In this document: piece by piece, positions 13,201 to 25,200 of the stretch
How positions within the stretch are numbered: position 1 is the first letter of the stretch
Layout of the letters: each line of letters starts with the position of its first letter
Source of the DNA: Mesostigma viride
Taxonomy: Eukaryota > Streptophyta > Mesostigmatophyceae > Mesostigmatales > Mesostigmataceae
Length of the DNA stretch: 64,000 nucleotides
Reading direction: 5' to 3'
Assembly: GCA_009746045.1 (NCBI GenBank)
Contig: RPFO01000231.1
Location: 346,388-410,387 of the forward strand
The notes under the pieces: generated by a model
What the model was told of the DNA's origin: nothing
Database searches by the model: none
The model's input: the letters and a program-made list of their open reading frames with translations, nothing else
Translations under genes and position numbers: made by a program

Positions 13201-16200
13201 TTGCACTGCGATTGCGCACGGCCAGCCTATCATGACCCCTCTCGGGGCCCCGAGTCGGTACCGCTATGGCCGTCTCCCCATAGACCCGGGGTGCTTCGAG
13301 AAAAAACGTGGACCTAGCCCAGGCCCCGCCAGCCCGGATGCCCGAGGCCACAGCCCCAGGCACCTGGCTGAACGAGAGTCCGTTCAGCCAAGACCGCATT
13401 CCCCCCCGAGGTTTCTATGCGTGGGGAAAAAATTTCTAGCTTAGGCGCTTTTCCCATCGCCGTCCCCAGCCCCAACCACCCCCCCTCGGCGGAACCCAAT
13501 TGCAAAGTTTGCTGGCCAGCAGCAATTTCCGAAGAAAAAGCCGCAGGCCGCGGACCGAGACACGGGTCGCCAGTGCCAGCCATCCGGCTCCAACCCGGGG
13601 TGCAAGCATCCCCAGGTACGGAGCACCAGCTCGCGCACTGGGCCGACCAAGCGACAGTTGAGCACCTGTCACGGCATCCGGCCCACCAAAGACCCCAAGC
13701 TGGGGAAAAGGTGCGGACCGGAGGTAATCATTTTCTTTTCTTTTAGTTAACCGAGCGAGGAACTACGCCTGGCCAGTTAACAACTGGAAGTCTCACCACT
13801 GGCCAAGTGGCCAGTGCAACCAGTGCTTTTGGGATTTTGCTCCGCAGCACCCATAGCTGCGGCTGCCGCCGCAACGACAACGAGCAAAGAAAGAGGCCGA
13901 CAAAACCAGCCAGAGCGGCTTTTAGTCGCAAAACCTCCCTTATCCCTAGCTAACTGACGTCATTAAACCCTTATGTTTAGTGGATGCTAGTAAGACGCTA
14001 ACCGTACAAACCGGGGGTAGAATATCCCGAATCTGCACGGCTAGTATTAAATAATGCGTAGGTTGTTCTTTTCAGGGGCACTGCACCTCACGCCCCGTTC
14101 CGCCCGGGTATAATCAACCCAAGCGCGGAACGCACATTTTATTTAATTCATTTTTCAACCATGCACTATATTGCATCTACTAATCACAAAAGCTCTAGCC
14201 AAACAGCTACGAGTAAACACTACGACCTATAAGCCGCTCATCCAGCGGCCTCTTGTTCCCGCATTCACGTATAGAAGAAACTCCGTTCAAAGAACCCCGA
14301 ATCCACCTGCCCACCATGCATCCCAGCCTTAGATATTTCTTGTTGGATTTATTCCTTATGGACTGGGAATCTGATAGCTTTGCTAAGCTAGATGGATTGG
14401 GCTCAATGACCTCAGTGATCAGCATTCATGTGCCATAGTCCTATACTGGGACAAGGATGACTTGTACCCTGAGTTAGCCTAGTAGCATCACGTGTTTGCT
14501 TGACAAGTGGTACACTTGTTTGATGATAAGTGGTGCTATGTCCTAGTGTTTGGTCCATGAGCTGACATGTGTTGGCAGCTCATGATGACAAATGTACATA
14601 ATGGCGTGCATGATGACAACTGGGTTGACTCATTGCATGACAGTTGTCACTCCAAGGAGAAGAGATGTGTCACTTTATCGATCATGTTATGTGGCAAATT
14701 ATTACGTAGACACTTGGCATCTAGCTATTATGCCAGTGCATTGGATCATGTCTAGAATGTTGAGGCATGCCCTAAGAATATACCAGGAATATTCCTGGAA
14801 TATACCGAGATTATGCTGGGAATATGCTAGGATGTTTCTAAAAGCTTCTGTGATGATGTCATCACTGATGTCATCTTTCCTACCCTAAAAGGTATACAGG
14901 AAACTGCCCCATAAGGGCAGGTACCTCCATTCAACCTCCACTCAAGCTCTTTTCCAACAATTCTATTCGTAATAAAGCCATTTATTCTTCCATGTATATT
15001 GTCTTTGACCTCACTTCCTTTCAGCACCTGCAAGGTGTGTGGGTAGCAAGGCCAAGCACAAGGCATTGTGTAAAACCCATTAGTACTAGTCTCCTCCACA
15101 ATTCAAACAATGGGTAAAGCTGGGCATGTGTCATCACCACGCAACAAGTCATCTCGGTTCATACGCTAACATCATGGGCTCCCGTATTGGGGGTGAAGAA
15201 GGTACTCTGGCTAGAACTTACAGGTTGATTCTGCCCACTTAAACTAGTGGCATCGCAGGTATTAATGGATGCGACACAGAGCTAAGGAAGTACCATGATT
15301 TGCTCGATTTCAAATTTGGGACTGTTACATGATGTAGTGCCGCCAAACCATACGTAAATATCTATCTCACACCAAACTATTATAGGCCATAAAACATCAT
15401 AGTGACCTGCAAAGCATCTTTTCTACGAAGGTGCGAACTACGTCGATGATGATTCCAACTTTTGCCGACAGGCAATAAAATGCATGACCCTGCATGGGCG
15501 CTGACATCCACGTCTGCCTTGGACCGTCCAAGCTGCTAACACCCATGCTTGTTGTGTTGTTGTGCGTTTTGCAGTCTGCGTGGATGATGCCCCCGATGAC
15601 GGCCAGGATTTGGGATGTGAACTGAGTGCCCCTATCTGCAACGGCACCGCATGTCTTGGTGCGTGGTTGCTGGTTCTGGACACTGACCATGCATAACGTT
15701 TGGGAAGCTCCCTGATGCAGTAGGTCCTTAGAAAGCAACTTGACCATGTGCAATTGGCCATTCTTTCTTGTCAGTTACTTTGCCACACGGTATGTCGATC
15801 ATGGCTTGGATTATTGATGAGACATTACTATGTCCATGCACATTGCATGAGGCACTTTGCGGTGCGCTTGCTATAACGGCCACACGGATATTTTTACTGC
15901 CACCCATGCCGTCGCTGTCTGCATGCTCGGTCCAGTTTGCGTGGACGACGCCCCGGGCAGCGATCAGGACACGGGATGCACGGAAGCTGACGCCCCCATC
16001 TGCTACGAGAATGCATGTCATGGGATGAACGGTGCGTGGATGCTCAGCTTCTGCGAAAACATCTCATACGGCGTGTCAAGTAGGCAACCCCTTACTCCCT
16101 TCTTGTTGTTGTGACTGTATGTCTGGCCTTGTTGTGGGCGGCTTTTATTGTCAGACCCTTCCTTACAGTATGCTTAACCAATAAACAATTAATTGACCAT

Positions 16201-19200
16201 GGTCCGCCGATGCTATGCATTTGCATAGCATCCCGCGTCACGTAACCATACCACGTAATTCCGTGACCTCCGCCGTACGTAAGTGACGTAACGTAAATTG
16301 GTCCGGTCCAGGGCAGACCCAACGTGAATGAAAATGTCAAGGTCGGGCAGGTAACTGCGCCATAGCCCAGTAAATACCACGTGCATCATAGAGTTGTCAC
16401 GTGACTTTTGCTAACATTTTTTACCGTTAAGCGCGCATACGATGTATGGCTGTCAACGTGCCATTTTGGTGAAAGTTTTGGGTTCCGCAGCTTGAAATGG
16501 GTCAGATGATGACCCCTGAACGATGATGCGTTATTTTGGTACGTCAAGAATGATCAGATTTACGGAACTGGGAAAATGCGCAGTGGTTATTACCTCTGTA
16601 TTGGTCGTCACCATCAGACGAGAAGTCCTAGTTGGTATCGCCGGTTTCTTTTTGGTTTCTTGGTAGCTTGCGTCTGCCTGGGCCTTCCATTGCTTTACGG
16701 AAGTCCGCTGCAGCATCTGCTGGGAATGTCGACGCGTTAGACGTCATCTTGCATAGATAATCAACATGGTAATGATTATGGATGCATGGATACAGCGGCT
16801 AAGGCCGCCTCTGCCACTAGCATTAGTATCCGTGACGTATGAGGATATCGGCCAGCGGAACCCGGCCAGGTCACGATCGAGGCAGGTACGGAAATTCGGT
16901 TTCGTGTTGTTTGCATGGAAGCTCGTACATTTATACATTTCTCATGGTTGATACATTAGTGGTAATTGCAACAGCTTTCCATGCCTGCTCAAGGAGGTGT
17001 TTTCGCCATTATATTGCACATTTTCTGGCATTTCTTGGCGGGATACCGTTCAGTGAGTGCAAGGTGGCGTCATACTGTATTTGTATTCTAGCATATTTGG
17101 CAGTCGATTGTGGTCAATTCTATTGCCTCATTGTATGATATGGCATAGTAGGCTGGTTGCGCGCGCGTAAGCCACACACGTAAACGCGGCCATTGTTTGG
17201 GTCAAATGGGCTATCCGGGTGGTTTGACCAAAGGAAAATACCATTGGACTATCAAACTAAATTGTCCAATGTTGGGTTTGTGGTTTCTGACCCTCCCCTG
17301 GAAAAAATGGGGGGATATACTTTTTTTGTGGCACAAAATGATCGTCTTTTGGCTCACTTTTACTTAATTTATCATCCAAAATACTTACTAGACTCATGAT
17401 ATTAGTGCATGTTCTGAAATTGAAGTATAGATACTCCTAGCATCTTGGTTGGGGGTGTTTGGAGTTGTGACCTATGAGTTATGATTTTTTTTTCAGGGGT
17501 CTGAAAGTGCCTAAAATGGCTTGGCGGACCATGGTAATTAATTATTTTGGATTATATTCGGACACGGGGGAATCTTGGGGGTGGGGAACGACCAGGGGGA
17601 AATAGGGGGTCAGCTTCGCACTTCCTGGCTGTCCGTTCTATGTCCTTGAGCTACATACCTTTCAAATAATCGATGGTGGAAGCTGACAGCGCATGCACTT
17701 GACACCTGTGGCATGCACTTGACACCTGTGGCGTGCATTTGACACCTGTGGCGTGCATTTGACACCTGTGGCGTGCATTTGACACTTGTGGCGTACACTT
17801 GACACTTGTTCAGCGTGCACTTGACACTTGTTCAGCGTGCACTTGACACCTGTTGTGGCGTGCACTTGACACCTGTGGCGTGCACTTGACACCTGTGGCG
17901 TGCACTTCACACTTATGGCGGGCACTTTACACTTGTAGCGTGCACTTTACACCTGTGGCGTGCACTTGACACTTGTGGCGTGCACTTGACACTTGTGGCG
18001 TGCACTTTACACTTGTGGCGTGCACTTTACACTTGTGGCGTGCACTTTTTACACTTGTGGCGTGCACTTGATACTTGTGGCGTGCACTTGACACTTGTAG
18101 CGTAAAAGTGCGCCGCGGTCGCGTATCTTGCCTGATTGAGCTGATAAACGGCTCTCACCTCCCTCTCTATCAGGGCCTTGAATTCTTGGTGCCAATCCCA
18201 ACCTGGGAGGCCTGTTGTGAGCCTTTAGTTGTCAGACTGGTGTAGCACTTGATTGGTGTCTGCGTTGGCCAGAGCTTTGCCAAGCTTTTCCAATTGAAAC
18301 TGTGGAAAGGAACTTACTTAGACCTACACAAATATACGACCTACCTACCAACTATACTACCTAGGGACCTACTTACGTTTACATATACTGTAGTATTCTA
18401 TCTGGCTGCTGCACCTTCCCAGGCTGCTGAGTGTTTCCCACTATTCTCTCTGATTTTGGTGGCGTGGCGGGAAGACGGAGCGAACCAAGGCGCAGAACGT
18501 GCCGGAGGGCAGCGTGGAGGAAAAGAAAATTTCAGAAATTCTACATAGCTCGGCCGGTCCTCTGTGTGGGCGGTGTGGTGGGACCCCCCATCAGTGGGCA
18601 AGAGCGGCCCTGACAGCTTGCAACTGCAGCACTGAGGCCATGCGGTCAACCCCGTGTAGCTGCCAGGGGGGGGGGGGCGGACTTGTGGTGCATAGAAAGA
18701 GAGGTGCATCGGAGATGAATGGGACAGAACTTGTTACCAGGGACAACGTATCGGGGAGGGCATAGAGATATGCTGCATCACCCAACACCGCCCCATGCAC
18801 ATGCAAGGGGAAACGTTGAGTCCGGACAGCCGCAGCCCTGGCCGTTCAGGCCCGCATTTCGCGAGCGGTATTCCATACAAATCGGCATCCCTATGTAGGC
18901 GGTAACCCCCCCGCACGTGTGGCTGACGTCCGCCTGGATTGCCTGCTGCCCACCTCCCATACGTGTGCTGTTTTGCATTCTGGGTCCAGCCTGCCTGGAT
19001 GACGTCGTCTTGGATGGGCGTAATCTTGGATGTACTGCGGCCGCGCCTGTCTGCCGCAATGAGACATGCTTGGGTGCGTGCAGGGCGCTTAGTCATTATG
19101 CTCTGTTAGGGAGGTGGCCTGTCTGGTTGTATGAATGCATGAAGGCCATGACTACAGGCACCGTCCATGAACATAGAAGCACATTTTGCCTTGCCTTGCA

Positions 19201-22200
19201 CTGTGGAAGCCTACGCTTTTACATCCCTCACCTCGATTCGGTTGATGATGCCAGATTTGGTTACTTGTGTTCATGCTATTTGTCATCATGGTGATGTCAT
19301 TGTCTATTTGATGATGATTTCAGTGTCGTCGGCGTCAGCATCGGCATCAGCGTCGGCTCCTGTGTCATCGTTGTTGTTGTTTTCTTGCATTTCAAGTAGG
19401 GCCGCACCACTGGCGTTGGTCTTAGTTGACTTGTCGGGGCGCAGTGTGTGGCATACCTTCTCCATGGGCTTACTGCTGTCATATCAGGCATTTATTATTG
19501 TGTAGTGAAGCAATCAGTCCTTAGAACTACACTGTAGATGATGTCTTGTTCAGTCGAAGTGTGAATCTGCAATGCAGTGCATGTTGCTTACTGCAGTGCA
19601 TGGTTTAAGTGCAAAGCAATGGGTTTAAATGAAATCTGTCTGTCACCAATCGGCTCTGACAGCATTCAACCTTCCCAAAGTGTGCGGGCCTCTCAGTGGC
19701 ATCAAGAAGTGCCCGCAACAGAGGCAGCTATGATAGCGTGCAAGTCTACTTGCAACAAACATTGAAAGGCATGTCCAAAACTATCATTAAAACTTTCCAA
19801 GGGCCCAGCACTGATTCTCGCTTTAAACTATTTCGCTGCTACGTGCGCCGTTGCATGTGTTGCATGATTGATATTCTAACGAGTCCAGTCTGCCTGGATG
19901 ACGCTCTCGACAGCGACCAGGATTCAGGATGCCCTGCAACCACGCCCATCTGCTACAATGATACGTGCCGTGGTGGGTAGATGCTGGTTCTGCTTTCTAC
20001 CGTTTCCAACGAGGCTGTTTTCTGAATGCACGTTGGTTGTGGTTTCACCGTATTTGAATCTTCCAACAACTCTTGCCTGTTCCTGGCTAGCTGGGACTAC
20101 CTGAAATCATCGCACAGCCAGCTACCAGTGAAAATAACGGCAGTGCAGGCTGGCTGCCACGTGAAATAGCGTGCGTAGCATTCCCGTGTAGGCACCAGAA
20201 GAAAATGTGATTGTTCGTTTTACATTTGCGTGTTTGGAGGAAACACTACTTCAGCTTTGGTGGATTGTTCTGTGCAATGTGAAATTTCCTGGGACTGGGT
20301 TGAAAGTCTCTTGCATGGTCAAAGGCTTCGTTGTTGCAAATGTCACATTCGCCACGGTTTGAGGTTGAGTCTACCTTGTTCAAAAGGTGCATGTGTCCTC
20401 GTTTACTGGTTTACTGGCCCACCCTGTTCAGACTGTGCACATTGTCCGTTGCTTAGATTTACTGGATTGCCAGTTAGTTCTCCTGTACGTATCACTGCCT
20501 CACACTGGACATGTGTCACTTAAATGGCGCTGTGGCTACCAACTCGTTCTGCCTTCTAAAGCGCTCAAGGGATGCTAACGTTATGCATATTAACATGGGT
20601 CGGTCCCGTGTGCATCTAAATATCTATTCCTAAATATATGCATCTACACCGGCATGGGGACAACCAGCTCAGACAGACTGTATGGCATGTCAATTCTACC
20701 CTGTTGGTGAGAGCTGGTTGCTACGGGGATACATGCATGCCGATCATATTTGCGTGCAGTGCTGCTAAACTTGCATTCTCTATTACATTTGGCTATAGCA
20801 ATGGTGGATATGCTCAAGGCCACATCAGACACTTACACGGCAGTGAGCTCGGTGACACATTTATTTTTCATTTCAATAGTTTACTATCCTCAAACTTTGC
20901 AACGTTGGCTTTGCGGCCTCGATCGGATCGAGTGATGTGGCACGAACTCTTGCTTAAGGTTTCTGCTGCTGTATGTGACCGCTCACGGGGGTCCTTTGTG
21001 CGATGTGTTACTAGCGCCTGATGCACGTACCGTCTGCATCATTGGTGAAGTGCCACGTGTACAGCTAACATATGTTGCCTTCATTTTTTTTTTCCTGCCA
21101 TCCATGCCGTTGCTGCATGTTTGCTGTGCACGTCCAGTCTGTGTGGATAACGCCCTCGGGACCGAGGGGGATCGTGGGTGTAACCTGACCACTCCCTTCT
21201 GCGTCGGCAACACCTGTCGCGGTGCGTGGATGCTGAATTCGCCTGTTTGCAGATGCACATGTTCAGGAACAGGCTAGGCGTTATTAGCCTTGACACCGAG
21301 CTTGATCGGGGCATCGGGATTTTGAAATACACAGTTTTTGAAATATCAATAACAGGTTTGGGCTGCGCAACTTGCATCTATTTCGGGGCACGTTTTCGGT
21401 TTTCCCTCGCTCCATGTCCAAGTCCCTGGTCCCTTACAAACTGGTATCCTGGCAATGGTTATCCATGCATCATGCATAAACAGATACCCGACCGTTGGTT
21501 GGATACCGCAGCTCGCTTGCAGTCTGCCCTAAACTGCAATGAATCGCGCTGGGGCTAGTAACTAGTAATCCAGCATCCCAAAAATGGGCGCCGAGGGTGC
21601 ATACCACCACAATATGGGGTTGTTGTCAGGTAGAACAATCCGGGTGGCATAGCTTCCTTTCTTTTTGTTTCACGCAATGCTGGCATATACTGCTGGTTGT
21701 CCGCTCTATCATTGCCGCTAATATCTATGGCATGCCGCGAAATTTGTGGAGGTAAAGCTCCCCGTACATGTATGCACCTGGCAAGAGGGGGCATCAGTAA
21801 GGCAGGGGGTAAAGGCACAGAGGTGCTGAGTCGTGACATCCTCATGCGTGCTTGAGGCCGGCCTGACAAACGTCGAGTGCATGGTTCAAAATAGCTAGCA
21901 CTTATGGCCACGATTTCTAGATGCAACTTTGGTGTTTCGTTCCTACAGTACCCTTAGTAGTGAGAACTCTTATACTATCGACTTGTTTCCACCCTGCACA
22001 GCCTTAGTAAGTACAGTAAGGAAGGTTGCTTGTTCTGCTCTATTTCTTACAAAAGTCCTTCAAAATAAAGTGGTTTTTCATTTTCCCGCGTCACTGTTCG
22101 GCACCTAAAGAGACTTTGCTCGACCCCGATTTCACACTGACATGAAGGCAGTTTTACTGTCCATGGGACCGGCACGCGGGCTGAAAAAAGATTGGTGTAT

Positions 22201-25200
22201 TAGCTGGCGAGGGGGCACATGCATGCATGTCACCTTGATTAAATCTATCCAGGTGTGCACTGCATGCCTATAACAGTTGCCTCGCTGCCTTTCATTCCGT
22301 TGCTGTTGTGTGCTCTGCATGGTTGGTTTCAGCGTGTGCTGACGACAGCGACAACGGTGTTGATTCTGGGTGTGCTGCGTCCACGCCCGTCTGCTACCAA
22401 CATGAGTGCCGCGGTACGTGGATTGTTGCTCTGCTTCATGATTCATCGTCTATCTGAACTGATATTTCATCATTTTTGTTGGAGCCTGCCTGTCTGGTTG
22501 TCTGAAAATCTGAATGCACTCATGGCATGGTCATGGAGCCCTGCATGCACAATATATCAGACTTGACTCTTGCTGTTGCTCTATTGAAAGTTTTTGCGTC
22601 CCAGCATATAGTTTGAAACATTTTATTCATGCTACGTGCATATCCTGTACCTTATTCATATTTAGCTGCATGTCTACGAAGTTAAGCTAAATATTGTCGG
22701 ATACTTTTTCTTCATTGGCCTTTAAGATCTTAATTGGTTTTTTACCAGGGTTAACCACTCGCCGGTACACACTGTTGACGTGCGCATGTCAACTGCGTGT
22801 ACTGGCGGTAAAATATTGCTCGAAACTTGGCGCTACAGAAGAAAAAAAGTATCCGGCAATTTAAATTAAAAATTTAGATTAATCTAAGTCTGCACACGTA
22901 CAGTCATGCAACCAGGTGCGAATCCTGGGCGCTGTCAACCTTGTGTCTTTTATTGATTTGCTGCTGCCCATACATGTGCTCACGTTGCTGTAACGCGCTT
23001 GATCTGGCTCCAGAATGCGTGGATGACCAGCTCGGCGACGGCCTGGATTCTGGATGTGACGCGGCCACCAGCTTCTGCTATAAGGACGAGTGCTACGGTG
23101 CGTTAACAGTTGTTCTGCCACACACCGTCTTCGTGCCTTTCCATAGTTCATGTTGCTGACAGACATTCACGTTGCTTGTGTCTGAACTCTCAATTGAAGG
23201 GAAGTCGAGGTACGTCGCTTGCTCTTCTATTATGTTGTTGCGACCAATCCCTTAAACTCAAAACCCTAAACTAGGCTCACGTCCAACGCGCCACCGGAAT
23301 CCTAGGAAATGCCATCTTTCGCAACATTCCAGCCAGGGGATGTTACAATTGTGCAATTTTCTACGTCGATCCTGACCACCTTGGGTTCTAAGGTGTTAGC
23401 CACATACATGTGAGCAAGTATGGCATCAATACGATGCGTTGGAACATACAGGTTTCTTTACCTAGGTCAGTTGGCACGTATGTGGTGTCCCAAAAAACTT
23501 GCTGCACACAGGAATGCGAGCCATGGCGGTTCCGGGCGTCGCAAGTCAACTCCTTTTCACATTGCCGGGGTTTATGCAAGTATTGGATTCACTGAGGTCC
23601 TTCACCTCGCCCTGATGACACGTCTGCTGCCATGCTCATGCGTGATTGGCTGTTGCCTGGCACTGTATACTGAACGGTTCTCTATGGAGGCTGCACAGCC
23701 TGCCAAGGCAGCAGGTTGGCCAATTATATCTCATCAATATAATGGCTGCGTAGCGGCGCTCATGAAGGCGCGTTATTATGGTTATAATTAATGTCATCGC
23801 GATGCATGAAATTTTTTGTCCATTATGCCCTTGGACCACAATCAACGACGTTGTACCTACTTGCTTGGATAGTGATACCTTACTATCAGCTTTTCTTACC
23901 CAAAAAAAAAAATATGTGGAAGACCAGGAAACAAGCTCAAGAGACACGTAGGCTTTGTACTGTCGACCTCGTTACCATGTAATTGTATGGCGACACACAT
24001 ATCTCCATGCTGCTGCCGCGAATCACGCTGACAAATGTTCAATCATGAGTTTTGCCTTGATTATCTGTTTGTTACGTCCTGTGCCGGACGGTGCGAAAGA
24101 TCTAATCTAGTATAAGGTGCAGTTTAATAAGCCGGCATAGCCGCGCATCCGCGTACCGCGATAGCAAGCAAAGATCGCAGTAAATTGACTAACTGAGCCG
24201 CGGTTTATCCTCAGCTAGGCCTTATAGCATGATTAATTAATCTAGCTATATAACACGGCATGTCATGAGGCAAATGACATCCGGATTAGTGCCCCTTGGT
24301 CTGAGAGAGTCGTCAACACTCGTTTCATTAATCATCAAACCAAAGAGAGAGAGTCCATCGTCCACAGACCAATTTCACCTAGCTGCGCTACCAAGCTGGC
24401 AAGTTGGTGTGCAGGCGCGCCGACATGCGCGCCGATCTTCCAGATACTGCCGTCAAGCCCCAATAGGTTCTGTCTGACGTCTAGGGCCGGTCCGGCCCCT
24501 AGAAGATCTCGTACTTCTGGCTAGGCCCAAAATAACTGGTCCGGAACATACAAAGTACCAAATAAACACACACAAGTCCCGAACTTAGGACAAATTCCCA
24601 AATAAGTCCCGAACTGAGTCCTATAGTCCGGCGGACTATGAAAGCGAGCTATCGAAAGTCCCAAACGAATAACAAATGACTTTCGACTTATTTATTGAAG
24701 GCATTGTTACGCCCATACAAAGGTCTGGGCCGTAACACTCCTCCCTTCCCCAGGGGACGATAGCTATATCGTCCAGGCTTGGGGCGCACGCAACAAGACA
24801 ATTAACACAAACAAACAAACAAGAAAAAAAAGAAGCTCTTGCAAGCAAAACAAGCAACACACAAAAGCGACAATTGCCCAGGCTGGGCAGTCAGCTATAG
24901 AGAACAATAGTACAAAATCGGCCATGGGGATACTATGTCCCAACCCCTGTTCGCCAGCGGGTTAGTAAAGCCAATTCTCCCCGGCGTTGCCACACAAGGA
25001 CAATTCCTTGATAGCCGATGGGATGCGGTCGCCATCCCGTTGCAATCCATGAGGGCAATGTGACTGGAAACTCTGGATCTCTGGACTGGAACAGCAGGAA
25101 CAGGAACCCCCATAATCCTTCCTGGAATCCCCCCCACTTCCCACAAATCCATCAATTAATTTCCCTCTCACCGCTGCCCTCCCTGGCGACCGCGCTAGTG

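Larger units (their letters stand above)
11998..15574. other. Long intron with direct repeats
   Basis: Contains the 83-bp and 419-bp direct repeats described separately and a GC-rich segment at 13,044-13,880. The remainder (14,301-15,574) has no recognised gene. Short near-repeats of GAATAT(A/T)CC occur at about 14,777-14,830. Confidence 0.5.
16032..18989. other. Long intron with dispersed repeat and minisatellite
   Basis: Holds an 11-bp stem palindrome at 16,209-16,232, the second dispersed repeat copy and a 20-bp minisatellite. A small inverted repeat lies at 17,242-17,271 (CATTGGAC/GTCCAATG). Nothing else recognised. Confidence 0.5.

Noticed and set aside
12497..14300. LTR pair of a small retrotransposon (TRIM)
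   Set aside because: The repeats lack TG...CA ends, a primer-binding site, a polypurine tract and a target duplication.
17610..17925. Cys-rich ORFs on the minus strand across the minisatellite
   Set aside because: The residue pattern is produced by the 20-bp repeat itself and has no independent support.
17690..18104. CRISPR-like array
   Set aside because: Units are head-to-tail without unique spacers, and the sequence is eukaryotic.
22895..22945. tRNA-like text (GGTGCGAATCC)
   Set aside because: No acceptor or anticodon stem could be formed around it. No convincing tRNA was seen anywhere in the window.
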